From JAXGXT01 sp040772665 (GTDB taxonomy: Bacteria; Bacillota; Clostridia; Lachnospirales; Anaerotignaceae), in assembly GCA_040772665.1 (NCBI GenBank), contig JAXGXT010000003.1:1-64000 (forward strand): DNA of 64,000 bases. Reading direction: 5' to 3'. The translations under genes and the position numbers were made by a program. Positions within the stretch are counted from its first letter, which is position 1. Each line of letters opens with the position of its first letter. The notes below the pieces were generated by a model. It saw only the letters and a program-made list of their open reading frames with translations, did no database searches and was not told where the DNA came from. Below are positions 62,305 to 64,000 of this stretch, one piece after another.

Positions 62305-64000
62305 ATGTCGCACGAAAAAGGTAATTTATCAATTAACAGTGAAAATTTTCTTCCCATAATTAAAAAATGGCTCTATACAGATAAGGATATTTTTATAAGA
62401 GAGCTTGTTTCAAACGGGTGTGACGCTGTTACAAAGCTTAAAAAATTAAGCACAATGGGAGAAGTCCAGTTAAATGATGATGAAAAATTTAAAATAACAG
62501 TTAAAGTGGATAAAGAAAATCAAACGATTACAGTTTCCGACAACGGTATAGGCATGACGGCAGATGAGGTTAAGCAATATATAAACCAGATTGCTTTTTC
62601 AGGGGCAAATGATTTTCTTGCCAAATATAAAGATAAACTTGATGAAAAGGGTGAAATAATCGGCCATTTCGGTCTTGGTTTTTATTCCTCTTTTATGGTT
62701 GCCAAAAAGGTTGAAATTGACACCCTTTCATATAAAGAAGGCTCTCAGGCGGCAAAATGGTCTTGCGAGGGCGGCATAGATTATGAAATGGATAAAGGAG
62801 GGCGAACCGAAAGAGGAACAGACATTATCCTTTACATAGGAGATGACGGCAAGGAGTTTCTTGAAAGAGGAGAAATTTATTCTGCTTTAAAAAAATACTG
62901 TGGTTTTATGCCTGTGGAGATTTTCTTTGAATATGTTGAAGAGAAAGCAGAAAACTCTGAAGAAGAAAAGAAAGAGGAAAACGAAGAAGAAAAGCTTACT
63001 CCAATGCCTATAAATAAAACAAATCCGCTTTGGATGCAATCTCCCTCTTCCCTTGCTGATGAAGACTATAAAGAGTTTTATCATGAAGTTTTTATGGATA
63101 TGAGCGAGCCGCTTTTTTGGATTCATTTAAACATGGATTATCCTTTTAATCTTAAAGGAATACTTTTCTTCCCTAAGATTTCCAACGAAATGGAGGTTTT
63201 TGAAGGGGAGGTTAAGCTTTTTTCAAATCAGGTTTATATTGCTGATAACATAAAGGAAGTTGTTCCTGAATTTCTGCTGCTTTTAAAGGGCGTTATAGAC
63301 TGTCCTGATATGCCTTTAAATGTTTCAAGAAGTGCACTTCAAAATGACGGATATACAGAAAAAATGAACAACTATATAACAAAAAAGGTTGCCGACAAAT
63401 TAAACAGTGTGTTTAAAAACTCACGTGAGGAATATGAGGGTTTTTGGGAAGATATAAGCATTTTTGTTAAATACGGCTGTATGAAAGAAGAAAAGTTTTA
63501 TGACAAAATAAAGGATTCTATTATTTTTAAAACTATAAACGGAGATTATAAAACTCTTAACCAATATATTGAAGACAATAAGGATAAGCATGAAAACAAG
63601 GTTTTCTATGTTTCTGATGAAAAACAGCAGATTCAATATATAAACCTTCTTAAAGAGCATGGAATGGATGCAATTATACTTTCCACAAGAATTGATATTA
63701 ATTTTGTTTCTTTTCTTGAATATAAAAACGCAGGAAAAATTACCTTCGCCCGTGTTGATGCGGACATTTCCCAAACACTTAAACAAGAGGATTCAGATAA
63801 GGATGAAACTTTGGATGGGGAGCTTCAAGTTCTTTTTAGGGCAACCCTTGGCAACGACACTTTAAATGTTAAGGCAGAGGGGCTTAAAAGCGAAAACATT
63901 TCATCAATACTGCTTTTAAGTGAGGAATCAAGGCGTATGCTTGACATGGCGGAAACTTATAAGAGCCAGCCTGAGCTGCTTAAAATGTTTGGAAGCATTG
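62305..64000 (+). CDS. htpG: HtpG (Hsp90 family chaperone), cut by the window edge
   Basis: 565 codons are visible; the last part of the C-terminal domain lies outside. The GHKL ATPase motifs are present: DIFIRELVSNGCDA (where SNASDA is usual), VSDNGIGMT, and GHFGLGFYSSFMV. A short acidic linker (about 213-233, rich in Glu and Lys) joins to the middle domain with the catalytic-loop stretch MPLNVSRSALQ. It is an ATP-driven cytosolic chaperone of the stress response. The start at 62305 follows TTAGGAGGGTTATAA. CIRCE upstream implies HrcA control. Confidence 0.95.
   Translation, partial: MSHEKGNLSINSENFLPIIKKWLYTDKDIFIRELVSNGCDAVTKLKKLSTMGEVQLNDDEKFKITVKVDKENQTITVSDNGIGMTADEVKQYINQIAFSGANDFLAKYKDKLDEKGEIIGHFGLGFYSSFMVAKKVEIDTLSYKEGSQAAKWSCEGGIDYEMDKGGRTERGTDIILYIGDDGKEFLERGEIYSALKKYCGFMPVEIFFEYVEEKAENSEEEKKEENEEEKLTPMPINKTNPLWMQSPSSLADEDYKEFYHEVFMDMSEPLFWIHLNMDYPFNLKGILFFPKISNEMEVFEGEVKLFSNQVYIADNIKEVVPEFLLLLKGVIDCPDMPLNVSRSALQNDGYTEKMNNYITKKVADKLNSVFKNSREEYEGFWEDISIFVKYGCMKEEKFYDKIKDSIIFKTINGDYKTLNQYIEDNKDKHENKVFYVSDEKQQIQYINLLKEHGMDAIILSTRIDINFVSFLEYKNAGKITFARVDADISQTLKQEDSDKDETLDGELQVLFRATLGNDTLNVKAEGLKSENISSILLLSEESRRMLDMAETYKSQPELLKMFGSI

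Noticed and set aside
62305..64000. htpG as truncated or frameshifted
   Set aside because: The frame is open to the last base; it is only cut by the window edge.

Overview
The window looks like chromosome of a low-GC, spore-forming, anaerobic Gram-positive of the class Clostridia, probably a Lachnospiraceae-type gut organism. The support is AT-rich DNA with AGGAGG-type ribosome sites, an mraZ-rsmH-ftsL-pbpB-spoVD cluster, a butyryl-CoA dehydrogenase/EtfBA operon, clostridial families of unknown function (DUF5711, DUF5721, UPF0210/UPF0237) and a CIRCE-preceded htpG. The genus cannot be fixed from the sequence alone.

Layout. 1-366: mosaic repeat. 367-6651 (minus): cell-division/wall operon with a clear MraZ operator and promoter. 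6.9-17.4 kb: housekeeping singles (FAD oxidoreductase, GNAT, ferredoxin, patatin, VOC, EAL-HDOD, ComF, RecD2) ending in an ECF sigma/anti-sigma pair like SigV/RsiV. 17.4-21.5 kb (minus): a 23S-5S-tRNA(Asn, Glu, Cys) operon with its own promoter but no 16S gene. 21.5-25.1 kb (minus): CvpA, DUF5711 and glycogen synthase. 25.2-25.7 kb: a second dense repeat block. 25.8-41.8 kb (plus): threonine synthase, transketolase, ThpR, acyl-CoA dehydrogenase with EtfB/EtfA, NCS2 purine permease, UPF0237/UPF0210, PepD, an AI-2E-type transporter, TcdA, RseC-like and C_GCAxxG_C_C proteins. 42.0-48.5 kb (minus): a compact type IV pilus-like operon (transglutaminase, PilC, four small membrane-anchored pilin-like proteins, PilT) plus a coiled-coil orphan. 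48.6-58.7 kb: an IclR regulator divergent from a catabolic and transport operon. 58.8-61.3 kb (minus): MBOAT plus SGNH/DltD-like surface O-acylation pair. 61.6-64 kb: DUF5721 and htpG, which runs off the window.

The most interesting region is 48.6-58.7 kb. It holds an M24 hydrolase that has lost most metal ligands and resembles ectoine hydrolase (DoeA/EutD), a complete TRAP transporter, two paralogous M20 amidohydrolases, a PLP dehydratase resembling EutB and a RidA deaminase. Together they read as uptake of a hydroxyectoine-like or other acylated or cyclic amino-acid derivative, ring or amide opening, deacylation, dehydration and imine hydrolysis. The usual DoeB, EutA and EutC are absent and the M20 enzymes stand where DoeB would be. 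One M20 copy has lost the metal-binding Cys. Other notable points are the 16S-less rRNA operon, two families of dispersed hairpin-rich repeats shared by many intergenic regions, and the PilT-only pilus operon.
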